This document shows, in pieces, positions 10,441 to 21,419 of a stretch of DNA of 64,000 nucleotides. The stretch comes from Opisthorchis felineus (Eukaryota; Platyhelminthes; Trematoda; Opisthorchiida; Opisthorchiidae), in the NCBI GenBank assembly GCA_004794785.1, contig SJOL01010342.1:463994-527993 (forward strand). The letters run 5' to 3'. Made by a program: the position numbers and the translations under genes. The notes beneath the pieces are model-generated. The model was not told the origin of the DNA, did not search any database, and was given only the letters and a program-made list of their open reading frames with translations. Within the stretch, counting starts at the first letter, position 1. The number at the start of each line of letters is the position of its first letter.

Positions 10441-10930
10441 CACAACATTGCGGTACGCCTTTGCTTGACATGGTAACTCACAACAACCATCAGTTGCCGT
10501 TTAGCCATAGTCTACTCGCTCGGAATATCCCGATTCCCTTCCCATTGACCCATTGAGCCATTGGAAGCTGCCACATTCACTTGCCCCCTCCGCGACCTGC
10601 CATTACCAGCGTCTGCTTGCTGTTTGCCTGTACGAATTGACTAAGCTGTCTTTATGGCCCCGCTTTCCCCCGGACAGGAAAAAATCTGGTAGCTGGAGTA
10701 CTTTAATAATGCGCAAGCCGCATTTACGACTGCTTGGTTGTTTTCCTTCTTGCAGATCTGGTAGCATGCACGAGGGATGAAAATCTCGTGTGATGGTCGG
10801 GTACGCCCTGCATGGAGGGTCGCCCAGTTGCGTCCACCATGTTGCGTTCGTATACCCGCTACCCCGTCAGTAGCACGGGTACATCGCCCATTGCTGGTGG
10901 TTCTGAATCTGGTCTTTAATTCCGGAAATC
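10441..10930. repeat. GC-rich dispersed repeat, copy 1 (sister at 17,743-18,170)
   Basis: Matches 17,743-18,170 at several anchors in the same order and orientation: ACATTGCGGT(A/G)CGCCTTT, TGTTTAGCCAT / CGTTTAGCCAT, CCCCGGACAGG / CCCCGACCGG, GTGCACGAGGGATGAAAA / GCACGAGGGATGAAAA, GGTACRCCCTGCA and TATACCCGC. It is visibly richer in GC than its surroundings. There is no conserved open frame between the copies, so it is probably a non-coding repeat, possibly SINE-like. I could not place convincing pol III A and B boxes. Confidence 0.7.
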
Positions 10931-11979
10931 CATAAAAGAGCACTGTTGTTTTATGTTTGTTGCCGCTGCTGGTGGGGCTGACTGCGGTGCACCTAACCCA
11001 AATCATATGGACGCTGCTAAGATGTTGAAACGGACACAGTCAAAAAGCTTATTATTCTGGAAAAAAATTTTGATTCTGCAGATACCTGGGGACTACCACG
11101 ACACGTATCACACTCCGGTATGTGCCAAAGTGTGCGTCACAGGCGGAACACTCCGACGTTCCAAAGCGGGTAGAAAATCTTTTAATTTGGATGTCAGATT
11201 CCTGAAGAGAGTTGAAAATACACGGAAGATTTGCGAAAGTGTGATGTACAGTATGACAGATGAGCTTCTCACCGGTCTGAAGTAAATCTATCAACCAGTA
11301 GTCTAATGACTGCAGAAGGCGAGACCAAACAACATGACGGGAAATTTAATGGGCCTGCTGAAGTCCTGACGACGTGGGAATATATATTTTCAACATTGCA
11401 CCGTCGGGTAGATGTTGGATTATACTACGTAACCCTTCTTCTCCAAGATTCTGTGAATACCTAACTAACGAGCTCATCTAAAGCCAAACAACTGGTGATG
11501 GACCCGAAACAACTTCAACATGGGTGAACACTGAGATAATGGGCAAATCACCATATAACACTTTTATTCATGGCTGACGGACATTGCAAAACAAACGCCC
11601 CTTACTTTTGAATTGAGATTGGGAGGTGGACAACATTTCCTATAATTTTAAAATTCCAGGGATAACCTCCCTGTATGGTGGGGGGGATTAGTTGGCAAAA
11701 GAGACGCAATCATTCTGAAATAAGCATTTTTGCACAGCACACGGCTTGATAACTGGAATTATGCTCAACGGATTTCAGCATTATGTCGGACAGCACCTCT
11801 AAGGAGCATAATTTAAATAGAAACTATTCAACCAACCAATGAAATACAAAACATTCAGAACTCAGCACAGCGCAAATCACGAATAGTTTTACAGGAACGG
11901 CATATATCAATTAGCCAGTCACGTGAGAGGATAGAAGACACTCTTCAGAAACTAGTTAATTGCAGCCATGCAAGTTCGG
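10931..11979. other. No gene recognised
   Basis: A 110-codon frame at 10,953-11,285 (plus) overlaps other frames and has no recognisable domain; it is most likely chance. A run of seven G occurs near 11,680. Confidence 0.45.
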
Positions 11980-12170
11980 TTTGCCCACTTAATCGCGCGC
12001 TTCGGATGTCTTATCGACTGGGGACGAAGTGGTTGCAAGCCAATTTCCAACCTCGGTAAACAGATCGTCAGCCATTTGATCAATCACCAGCAAACGCACC
12101 CGGGCTTCCAATATTTCGACACATTGAGAAAGCAGCACCACCACCAAACGGTGGTGAGATAGGATGCCGC
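11980..12170 (-). repeat. Fragment of dispersed repeat family 'L' (LFAEL-type)
   Basis: The minus-strand translation contains LEARVRLLVIDQMADDLFTEVGNWL. The minus strand at 31,640-31,850 contains LVSRVSSLVIHQVAVNLFAEVANAL, and that at 58,880-59,080 contains VGLFAELDNLIANFTSP. The conserved L..(V/I)..(D/H)Q.A..LF.EV.N.L pattern across three loci on the same strand suggests a once-coding segment of a mobile element. I do not recognise the family. Confidence 0.5.
12139..12156. repeat. Perfect 7-bp hairpin
   Basis: CACCACC and GGTGGTG pair perfectly around the loop AAAC. It lies inside the family 'L' fragment. No function is evident. Confidence 0.7.
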
Positions 12171-12963
12171 GCCGACGTTTGATATCTTGATGGAATGCTA
12201 TCCGCAGGCCTAATAACAGATAATGGAATGAAAACACGAATCGGACAAGGACAGCACAACAGTTGACCAACTTGAGAAACGGGGCAGAAATAAGCATTAT
12301 GTTCCCATAGGCGCCAGCTACCCTAAAGCGGCATGGGCCAAATGCTGAACAACTCTCTCTATATTAAGCTCAGCACTATGGCGTTGAATGCAGTCTGGGT
12401 GAAAATTAAAGGGACCAGACCAAAGTGATCCATGCAGTTTGTATCGAGTTGACACTAAACCACCTAGTGTCATGTTTAATTATCTGGTTTATTTGGTTTG
12501 ACTGACGACATGCCAGCTGGTATGGAGTTCCGAGGAAACTAAGGTAGTAGTCGGCCGGGATAAGTAGTTTCCTAAATTTATACTTACTGCGTGGAAGCCA
12601 AACAGGCGTCACGCGTTTTAACTGGGAACTTTTGAACCAAACTCAAAACACCTGCGTTCATGCGCCGACCATCCACGAGTTCAAGATAACTGCTGCTACT
12701 CAAATATCCATGAAACATGTACGGGTATAACATTGTGCCTCTGGGTGTCAACAGGTGTCTTCCGTTACGTAGTCCAAATGGACAGAATTGCATCCCCAAA
12801 TGAACGTTTGAGCCGACACTTCTGCTGAAACAAAAATACATAAATAACGCCAAAGCTTCCGTGATCTCCGAAGGATTCGGGTATATTTTTAAAACGAAAT
12901 AAACATCATTCGTTTTGTCATAGCATTTCTATTAAAATAATACATCAGTCCGAAGTGCATTGG

Positions 12964-12969
12964 TTTATT
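12964..12969 (-). terminator. Candidate poly(A) signal of the 13 kb zinc-finger gene
   Basis: AATAAA on the minus strand begins 4 nt after the stop codon (TAG, 12,975-12,973). The 19.7 kb paralogue has the related AATATAAAG at the equivalent place. A signal this close to the stop implies a very short 3' UTR. Confidence 0.45.
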
Positions 12970-12972
12970 TGA

Positions 12973-13605
12973 CTATTCGCAATTGTGCAGAGCTTTAATG
13001 TGCCTCCGAAGACTGTCGGGACGATTGAATATTCTTTCACAGAAGTCACAACCGTGATTTGCTTCTGTTCCGTGCACCGTCCTTCTGTGCCGGGAAACAT
13101 CTACACTCCTGCTGAACGTTCTAGCACATTCTTCGCTCAAATGTCGCTCCGCCCCTTGATGTGCAGATTCTCGGTGCAGTCGCAGACCGTTCCAAGTGCG
13201 GAAGTATTTGTCACAATCAGGGTACGGGTTACCATGTTCTTGAGATTCGCGAAACTGTACACTCGATGTTCTGGAGGGTAAATCGACCCTGTCTGCATGC
13301 GTTCGTCGAGATTGCCGACGAAGTTCACCTGGATACTTGAATAATTGTGTACAAAATTCACATTGTAGATCTCGGTTGCTTAAGTGCGTCCTTTGATGTT
13401 CCAATACCTTCGAAAGGAATGGGAAACATTTGTCACATACTGGACATCGAAAGTCAGTTTTGCGTCCAGTAATCAGCGGAGGATTATCCAAGGAAGTGAC
13501 CTGCATGGTTTCATTTTTGCGTTTCTCTTGAGACCGCGCTGACCAGGCGCACTGAACCGTGCCACCCTATGGTTGCTCACAAGACATTGTCTCACCATTC
13601 CTCAT
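12973..13605 (-). CDS. C2H2 zinc-finger protein with three damaged fingers, two exons
   Basis: Model: exon 1 is 13,605-13,596 (ATG plus 7 nt, then donor GTGAGA) and exon 2 is 13,538-12,973 (after CAG). The intron is 57 nt. The joined frame is 192 codons including TAG, giving 191 aa. There are five C2H2 units. Fingers 1 and 5 have all four ligands. Finger 2 has Gln for the first His (residue 79), finger 3 has Tyr for the first Cys (residue 109), and finger 4 has Ser for the first Cys (residue 138). Key strings are FRCPVCDKCF and CDFCERIF. It is a clear paralogue of the gene at 20,453-19,676, sharing LPSRTSS between fingers 2 and 3. The expected role is DNA or RNA binding in the nucleus. The frame is open, but the lost ligands suggest relaxed selection. 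Exon 1 is inferred; the exon 2 frame is certain. Confidence 0.72.
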
Positions 13606-13609
13606 CTGA

Positions 13610-16600
13610 GCTGGCGATTTTGAAGTCTGTTGATTGGTTGATTGGAGAAAGCAAAACAGCATTATTTCAATGAATTGTTTATGCATTTCTCGTCGATAGG
13701 GAAGTATGCACACTAGTGGTTGAATTCCGTCCCATCGACATAAATCTGTCTTCTTTAGTCAAATATTTGCACCTTCATACAATGCGCAATAAGCCTTTAC
13801 CTCCTGGTGAACTATAGAAAGACGTGGGTGACCACGGTAATAGGTAAACCTCACCTAACACCACAATGGAGTGGAGATCGGTGCTCCACGAAACGATTTA
13901 TCACACAACAAGCCAGGCACTTTGCTGAGTGGCAACAAACGGTGGCAACTAGTTCGGTATAGGTGAAGATTCCCCTTATTCTTTATTGTGTTGCAAGAAG
14001 ATGCTATCTCGGCCGACGAGGTCCTTCCAATCTGATGACGTAGCGGGTGTGTTCACAATGATGGGCAAGGCCGAATCATTTAAATGTGAAATAAATGGCA
14101 CACTATCTGGAGGATGGTCCTGTGAGTATGAAAAGTACTTGACCGAGTAACTTAAATGCGAATTCTAGGAGTCCCGAATACACTTTGGACTAGGAATACG
14201 TGTTTTCTAGTTGCCGAATCATCGTTCATTACGTTGCAAGTTCTTCGAAATTGTTTAGCTGAGGTCGACTAAGAATGTTTTGGGGTAGAACACTATGCGT
14301 AGATTTCCATGGCTATTTCATACTTACTTTAATTTGATATAATTCATAACATTTTATTTAGTGAGCCGCAACCTCTATGCTTGCACGACATCCAAGCTTG
14401 TCAACTCTGCAAAGTCTAAGACCAAGGTTATGAACCGCTGCCGAGATCTTGTAGACGATGATTGATCTCCAAGTACTTGCTGTCTTCACTAAGCACTAGC
14501 ATTCTATCCCCTGTGAATAGGTTTGCTAAAAGCAATTTGGTGGCACTAACGCATGCCAAGTAAGTTAGACGAAGCCCACATATGCGCTTCCAGAGGTACC
14601 CATAGCTACCATCAATCAGGTTCTAACCTGAATAAGAAAAAACCGGTTCCCAATTTCCAAAAGTACCCAAAAGAACCGAGTAGTCAAACAAGAAACGTAG
14701 TGTTTTACTGCGGAATACGCTATGTCCTTACTCGCTAAAAAATTCAACACATTCTTCAAGAAAGTAATGTTACACTACGGAGCCAGTCACGCTCTTCTCA
14801 CTGTATGCATTCTTTGTGATAGAACTAGTTAAACTCACGAGCATTTTTGGCCCGCACATGATGTGCTATAAACGAAAGCGTGAAAAGTAAGTTGATAGCG
14901 CTCATCGAAAAATATTTTGACGTATGTCTATTTGGCCACCACTGCCGCCATTTATACAGGTTTTTTCTGGTGAACTTGTGATATGTGGCTATAGAGTTTG
15001 AGATTACTGATCAAGTTTGTTCATATCAAAGGCGCTTCGTCAGCCGATTGGCCTTAATAAACGATGAGTGACCGCCTATTTGAAGTCCATGGTCAACTAA
15101 TTGGTAGGGCAAATATCTTTGAGAGAACTAATTAGGCGCTGTTTTTGGAATAACTCCGACTGAGGCGATGCATATTTTTCAGAAGGCTAACGAACACTAG
15201 TCTGTATAAGATATGTCCTGCATATCACTTTGCACTGAAAGCTCGTTAGGATCACAGTATAGATGAAGGTAAAAGGATCCTCCTGCTCTGCGTTTTTCGG
15301 GACAGTCAAAACACGTACATATCCGTTGTTCAAGATACCGGACAAAATTGAACAATCACAGAAACGTGATGAATTCTCTGTGCCTTTTAGATTTTCGGGG
15401 CAGCCAGACCACAATGGAGGACAGAAAGTAACCGGTGCTTCTCAAATCCCTCACGGACAGCAATGAGCCCGCCGCGCAGTTTGAAACGGAGCGGAACTTC
15501 ATACAACGAGCTGACTGACTAGATTAATCACCTCCAAATGCGACTAATAGAATTCTGCCTAATACGGATTACTGATACTGGATGCCATATATATAGCACC
15601 GTCAAACACCTTGAGTTTTGCACTGTATGGGGAATTTCACTTGTACTGCAGGCTCCTATTGATGAACGAGAGGGCCCGCAATTTAAAATGACTGGTGAAG
15701 CTGACGATGCGGTCGATTTTGACCAATTTTGTAGTTAAGTCATTTAGGTGAAAACGAGGATCCAGTGCGCTTATGAAAACTGTTGTTTTGTCGTTGAAGC
15801 CAGATTTTATGCTACAATGCAACGATGTCAGTCTCCTCAAAGAACAGATATAAGCGAAGACAGGTTGTATGACGGTTTCATCTAACTCACTTTGAAGACA
15901 GTCACGGACTCATACCACGTAACCCTCAAAAATGAAATGCGTGATGCCAATGTGCGCTAGCACACCGAAACACGAGCTGCGAACGATGGAATTTTGAGAT
16001 TCATGTTGATCCGACAGTGGTCGCAAACTAGCCGAAAACTCCATTCCCCGTCCGGCATTTTTGTGAATAGGCGTTTACATTCAGTGTACGAATTACCTTG
16101 ATATGTTTTGTTCACTGGGATATCAAATTATTTATTCATGTTCAAAATGCTTTTGTGCTGAACCCGATTGACGAAAAGATCCTGTCCCTTAGGACAGGAT
16201 GATCGTCCGATCCTCTTGTGGTGGATACCTGATCTTTGGCAGTCTTGGAGTGGAGGTGTTTTGAATACGATATTCGATATTAAACAGAAACAGGTGGCTT
16301 CCCTTAACGAAGAAATGAAGAAACTCTGGCCTCTAGGGAACATCTCACTACCTTACAAAACTCGAACGAGAATTGTGCCTTAGCGGCAAGTTATTGCACT
16401 TACCTTGAAATTTGCGAACACTCTTTGGTGGCTCGGTTCCAAATTTCATCATCATAAATAAATATTGTACCCGCTCGTATGCGACCGAACGTTGATGCAA
16501 TGGCTCGAACGACTGCCGAAAGGCCCAGCTACAAGTAAGCTATTTGCATGCATGTGACTCCTATGCTTGATGCACAAAAATCGTACTCCAAAATATTTAT

Positions 16601-17225
16601 TGGAGGTGTTCATCAATTCCGCACCAGCTGATGCGCCCAGCATTACATCAGCTGAATAATATAGCAGGAACCTGTAGACTCTCGGGCGTCCTGTATTGGT
16701 AAGTGCTTGTTGGAGCGGGTGTAAAAGCTCTGGAAACTGATGTGTCGCGATACTGGTAAAAGTGCGAGCTATTTAAACGGGATCGGCGTTACGTTCACGT
16801 TGTCGAGGACGCAGAATCGTGCGACGTGATGACGGACACTTCGTAGTAGAATTAGACTTACTATTCACCAGCAAAATCACCACCCGTCCGACGAAGTTGT
16901 CCTGAGCCCACAATTATATTGGGAGAGGAATAAACAAAATTCCTGCCAACACACCAGGGGCTCCAGCAAAATTGAACATTTATGAGGTATAAACTGACCA
17001 TCGCCTATTGATTCGAAAAATAATATTTTAAACCAGTGAAATCAGAATTTTACGGTAATTAGAAAATCTTTGGTTAATCGAGCTATTGATAGTTCTCTAG
17101 TAGAGACGTTCATATTAATTGGGCATACATTTAATGTCAAAACGAATCAACGTTTACGCGCACTATTCATATCTAGGAATAGGTTATTTTTCGTGAACGC
17201 ATACCCGTTCATTTGATCTTCAGGA
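13610..17225. other. No gene recognised; contains a perfect hairpin at 16,179-16,200
   Basis: Only short frames on both strands (up to 75 codons), with no conserved motifs. A weak similarity (CTGACTGA...AATCACC) links about 15,505-15,535 with about 24,955-24,980, too short to call a family. Confidence 0.5.
16179..16200. repeat. Perfect 9-bp hairpin with 4-nt loop
   Basis: ATCCTGTCC and GGACAGGAT pair perfectly around CTTA. There is no T-run and no neighbouring gene that would make it a regulatory element. Confidence 0.8.
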
Positions 17226-17462
17226 TGGGGAATTAATTTCAGCTGCATGCCATCATCTGCAGCGATGCAAATTTTTCATGGTTGTCCTACATTTTGGTTC
17301 AAAACGTGAGCAGGTCTGTGTACCTGAGTGAATTTCCTGACCGGACAAGACTCCTGACGGGGAGCGGAAAGATGTACCACACACTGAACACCGGAGGCAT
17401 ATTTCGTCTTGAATTTTTGGCCTCGAATTATCTCCATTTGCTACCGGCGCGTATGTTTCCAT
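17226..17462 (-). pseudogene. Broken copy of the C2H2 zinc-finger gene
   Basis: The minus strand encodes LRCSVCGTSFRSPSGV, equivalent to finger 1 of the intact gene (FRCPVCDKCFSFLSVA), then a degraded finger 2 ending HRC followed by an in-frame TGA (about 17,255). Beyond the stop the DNA still matches the intact paralogue: TGGCATGCAG and GAAATTAA.TCCCCATCC correspond to the KWHADEIDLPS-coding part near 20,000. Fingers 3-5 are absent. Finger 1 has lost its first ligand His (SGQEIH in place of SHQEVH). It is a truncated pseudogene, or one exon of a dead copy. Confidence 0.75.
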
Positions 17463-17742
17463 ACCCGACTTGACTCACCCCTTTTGATTTTTTTTTACCT
17501 TCTGCAGTTTTTTAAACCGGGTTTCATCCTTGGGTAACTCGGTCAATTCGATTTTATATCTTATTGTGTGCTTTACTAAGTTCCACCTAACAGAAATCAA
17601 ACCGAAGGATTATTTCCTCACTCTAAAAAACCATTCTGCATCCGACGATCAAGCGCAGTGCGGGCACATCAAGTAGTGAATCTGAAGATGCGCAATGGAT
17701 GTAAATCTTACTTGATTCCACAGTCCATCAGTTAATTCATAT

Positions 17743-18170
17743 AACATTGCGGTGCGCCTTTTCTTGACATGGCGGTTCACACCAACCCTTCCTCGTTGTT
17801 TAGCCATGGTGCGCAAACCCTGAAAATCACTATTCTACTCTTATGGACCAAATGTTAACTATCGTTTTATTTGGCCACGCAAACCGCCTGTTTCGGTGCA
17901 GTTTGCTTCCCTGGCTTACCCCCGACCGGATAAAATATCTAGTAGCTGCAGTTCTCTCCTAAAACACACGCCGAATTTTTGACAGCTTGGTGGCTTGCCA
18001 TCTGGAAGATCCGCTAGCACGGTGCACGAGGGATGAAAACCGCGTGTGCTGTTTGGGTACACCCTGCACGGATGGTCGCTCTGTTACGTTGCACCATGGT
18101 AGCATCTTATACCCGCCACCCAACCAGTAGTATGCGTGTTTTGCCCAATACTGATGGTTCTGAGTTAATC
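17743..18170. repeat. GC-rich dispersed repeat, copy 2 (sister at 10,441-10,930)
   Basis: See the entry at 10,441. The clearest shared block is GCACGAGGGATGAAAA...CGTGTG.T.G..GGGTACRCCCTGCA (about 18,022-18,075). The two copies differ by indels, mainly in the first 200 nt. It lies about 1.5 kb 3' of the intact zinc-finger gene, while copy 1 lies about 2.0 kb 3' of the damaged one. Confidence 0.7.
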
Positions 18171-19675
18171 TGAACTCATCTCATTCTCCTTTTTTCCAAG
18201 GCTTTTAACTTTGCTGGTAGCTTCTCAGAACATCCCTTATGGCTGTCATTCAGTCATTCTGGAGTGTCCCCGGTTTACACCCACAGGATCCTCCAACTGA
18301 AACAAAACCATCCGTGACATTATATCAGACTAACTCTGCCTGCGTCAATCCCCTCGCCTAACCGAAATCCAGCTGTCTTAGGTATGCGCAACACATGTCC
18401 AATTGCCGCAACCTTAACGTCCATTACGGAGTTGTCCGGAAACCAAAGTGTGTCAGTGCAATAATGGCATGGCACTTCCATACCTTTCATGACGGCACAC
18501 ACAACTATTCTCGTCCTATTCTCGACTGTCAGCTCTCGCAAACAAAAACCTGTGGTTCCAACTGCAAATATATTGTTTCCCCGGCCGAAACCACTTCTCA
18601 GACGTGTTCGCTCCAACCCGATGAACATTTCGTTCAGATTTAGCCGTCATGGTTTTCCTCTGCGATTTCAATTTGTCCACATTCGAGTGGTCTCAATCGC
18701 GCAAGAAACAGTTCCTAGGCCGGCCATCGTATAGTGATCGTTTAGGCATAATTTCATGAGATTGTGTTTTCCTTATCCGACTGCGGTCAATCGATGCGTA
18801 TTAACCTGGAACTCTTAAAACATTTTCAGGCCTATTAGAAACCGTGAGTCACACACAACCCACCAATGCCAAAGGATATTCAAGCCCGAGATATGTGAAA
18901 CTTTGGACCGGTGGCTGCCTATCAGATACGCGATTAGTTCAAGCTAAGGCGGGATACAGCGTTATTCTGATTGTCCATGACAGGTATATTCAAGGGCATA
19001 AAATACGCTACGCTGGTATTTTCAGTTCAGTTTGACCGCAACGCAGGAAAACCCCAAGAGACACGTGGTTCGCATAGAATTTTATCAAAAAACGGTACCA
19101 TGTAACCTGAATAAGGCAGTAAAATTGTGCAAACCTATGATCGTGTGATTACGCCAGCTCCTATGTTAAAACTTAGGAACTGCTGTCAAGGGATATTTCA
19201 ACTGACCGTCCATGGAGACCGTCCATGACCGTCCATGACTGTTGCGTGTGCTAAACCCGAGCATCTCAGAGCGCTGCATGTTTCATTTACGGCCTAAGAT
19301 TACTCGTCCGGCTTTGTCGTCCTGTGGCTGTTAACGTTATTAACCATTTTAAAAATGGATACCCTGGTGTGCTCAATTATGCAGAGTGCGGTAAGTGTTG
19401 CACAAAAGATGATTATATATTCTTTGGCAATGAATCGTTTTTCAGACGGACTAAATGTGCAGAGGTGCGGGTATAATGATGCGCTGAGCCGAAAATTATC
19501 TTGGGATGAAAAATGTGACACTTTCACCTTTATGTCCACAAGGGAGAAAAACGTTATTTGGTAATATCAATTGATCATCATTGGTTATGTGAAACGGGAA
19601 AGTTATGCCAGGACATTGCCATCAAAATTTCGAAGTAATTCAAAGAGCTCTTTATATTTGACCATCCACAGTTCA
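18171..19675. other. No gene recognised; tandem triplet at 19,204-19,239
   Basis: A 102-codon minus frame (18,628-18,320) and overlapping plus frames occupy the same DNA, none recognisable. The rest is unassigned. Confidence 0.45.
19204..19239. repeat. Three near-tandem copies of GACCGTCCATG
   Basis: GACCGTCCATG starts at 19,204, 19,217 and 19,227, the last two overlapping by one G. A local slippage product. Confidence 0.85.
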
Positions 19676-20453
19676 CTAGTGAAGACGCTCACATTGATTG
19701 TGCATGGATTTACTGTGCCTCTGTAGAGCATCTAAACGACTGAACGTTTTCTGACACAATTCACATCTGGGATAGACTTTTTGTTTGTGCACTGTTGCCC
19801 CATGCCGCACAGCACTTCCTTTTGTGGTGAATGTCTCAGCACATTGTTCGCACAAATATCGCTCTACCGTTTGGTGTGCAGTCTTCTGATGCCAGCGTAG
19901 CATCCTCCAGGTTGCAAAACATTTGTCACACTCGGGACACGGGTTACCGCGTTCTTCAGAATTACGGACTCGTTCGCTAGATGTTCTGGATGGTAAATCA
20001 ATTTCATCTGCATGCCATTTCCTGCAGTGATACCAAAGTTTCCTTGATCCCCTGAACGTTCTCGTACAAAATCTGCAAAAAAGGTCCTCGCTGTTTGAGT
20101 GAACTTCCTGATGAGACAAGGCTACTGACAAGAAGCTGAAACATTTGTCACATACTGGACATCGAAAGCACTTTTCTTTTCGGGCTTTAGCACTTGGATT
20201 CTCCCGGGTGGGGGCCCGAAGATATGTATTTTTAAGTTGTCGTTGAGACTCCACTGACGGGCTTCTCTGCAGATTCTCACTCTCAGAATTCGCACATAAC
20301 ATTTCCATGTCATTCCCTGTCACAGCTGTACATCCTTGTCTACCTTGATTTGCTGCGTAGGGATAAAAAAAGCGAATATGTATTGAACTGTGTTGCCTAC
20401 TTTTTCTACTGGGAGCAAACTGGCAACGTAAACTTACGGAAATCATTCTCCAT
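19676..20453 (-). CDS. C2H2 zinc-finger protein, five fingers, two exons
   Basis: Model: exon 1 is 20,453-20,438 (ATG GAG AAT GAT TTC C, donor GTAAGT); exon 2 is 20,352-19,676, after a pyrimidine-rich acceptor ending CTACGCAG. The intron is 85 nt. The join gives 231 codons with TAG, so 230 aa. Five canonical fingers: residues 70-90 (CPVCDKCF), 98-119 (CRFCTRTF), 144-165 (CPECDKCF), 173-194 (CEQCAETF) and 202-223 (CELCQKTF), all with four ligands. Fingers 1-2 are split from 3-5 by a basic/Ser linker (LPSRTSS). The protein begins with an acidic/Ser-rich region. There is no KRAB, BTB or other effector domain. The expected role is sequence-specific nucleic-acid binding in the nucleus; the target is unknown. 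Paralogues are at 13 kb and 17.3 kb. An ATG upstream in the continuous frame (20,446) would lie across the intron and is rejected. Confidence 0.85.
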
Positions 20454-21251
20454 AATGTTTCAGTGAAATTAAACTTGCAAAATTTATGATTAACGAAAAC
20501 TCACTAAATCTCTCCAATATCAAGTTTTATTCTACATTATATATCCATATCCTCATAGCATAAATAATGTTACGGGCATTGTAGTGCAAGAGAAGTACCA
20601 TCACAACTGCAGTCCGGTCATATCTGGTGGCTTGAAGTCACCGTACCAAACCGAGTTCGATGTTGAAAATTATCAAGGTGAGCCAAAATAAAACCCCACG
20701 CGCTTCGGGGGGTTATTCCTGAAAACGTCTCGGGAGCTGAATTTCAACATGACCACACTTTTGTACTTCGAACGAATTCGAAAATTGCTGAAGCTAGTCG
20801 GACCGTTTTGAATGCAAAATCTAGAAGCCCGAAAATTAACTAACTCCTGGATTCGATATTCACTTGATATATAATCATCGCGCATCTTGTTTTCAAAATT
20901 GACAGACAATTTTCGACGTCCTTAGACACCAAGCTTCACCTTCAGGAGTTCCCACAAAATGCGTAATAATGCACATATCCAGCCTCGACTATTGTCTTGC
21001 GCGCAATGGCTAACATACCGCCGGATCAAAAATCTGTGAACATGAAAGAACAATTAGGTGGTTCACCTGTCTAGACCTCTCCTTTAACGGTTTGCCTACA
21101 GAACTGCCCGTGAGAACATGACCATGCACTGCGATTCCGATGAACGAACGAAGAGTGAGAGTTTATCTTGTTTAGAGTTGAATTAATGACACTGCTTATT
21201 AACCGCTTGTGTATGACACGCTAAATATGATGATGGTTTTCATGAGCCAGT
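20454..21251. other. No gene recognised (5' flank of the zinc-finger gene)
   Basis: AT-rich, with a TATATAT near 20,540, upstream of the minus-strand gene. I cannot assign a promoter with confidence. The frames are short. Confidence 0.4.
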
Positions 21252-21415
21252 ATGGGTTGCCGCGATCAACTAACTCAGTCCACCGCATGCACGAATGAGA
21301 TCAACGAGAATGGTACACTTGCTCTACCTGCAAACGCCTCCCTCGGTCCGGAGCATACTCCTCGTGTGGGTGACCAACAGGATGCCTTCTACTACTTCCA
21401 GCAGGCAGTTGCAGC
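21252..21415 (+). CDS. Candidate first coding exon, N-terminus MGC (unrecognised gene)
   Basis: ATG at 21,252 opens 54 codons plus 2 nt up to a strong donor context, GC|GTAAGC (21,416). Read through, the frame stops two bases later (TAA). An in-frame TGA lies two codons upstream of the ATG, so the start is well bounded. The peptide starts MGCRDQ, a possible N-myristoylation (Gly2) and palmitoylation (Cys3) signal, and ends DAFYYFQQAVAA; it reads like real protein and is richer in GC than its flanks. This would make a membrane-anchored cytoplasmic protein. I do not recognise the family. The next exon would have to complete a GC|N codon; none was found with confidence within about 1 kb (a possible acceptor, TTTTTAACAG, ends near 22,238). 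Confidence 0.35.
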
Positions 21416-21419
21416 GTAA

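Noticed and set aside
10641..11006. 121-codon minus frame containing VAGIRTQHGGRNW
   Set aside because: It is a translation of the GC-rich dispersed repeat; the frame is not open in the sister copy at 17.7-18.2 kb.
18409..18430. AACCTTAACG, resembling part of a trematode spliced-leader RNA
   Set aside because: Only a short match; no Sm site, donor or snRNA-like fold could be seen next to it.
20354..20446. Continuous 256-codon zinc-finger frame starting at 20,446
   Set aside because: Its first 30 codons read through a GTAAGT donor and a pyrimidine-rich CTACGCAG acceptor; the spliced 230-aa model is better.
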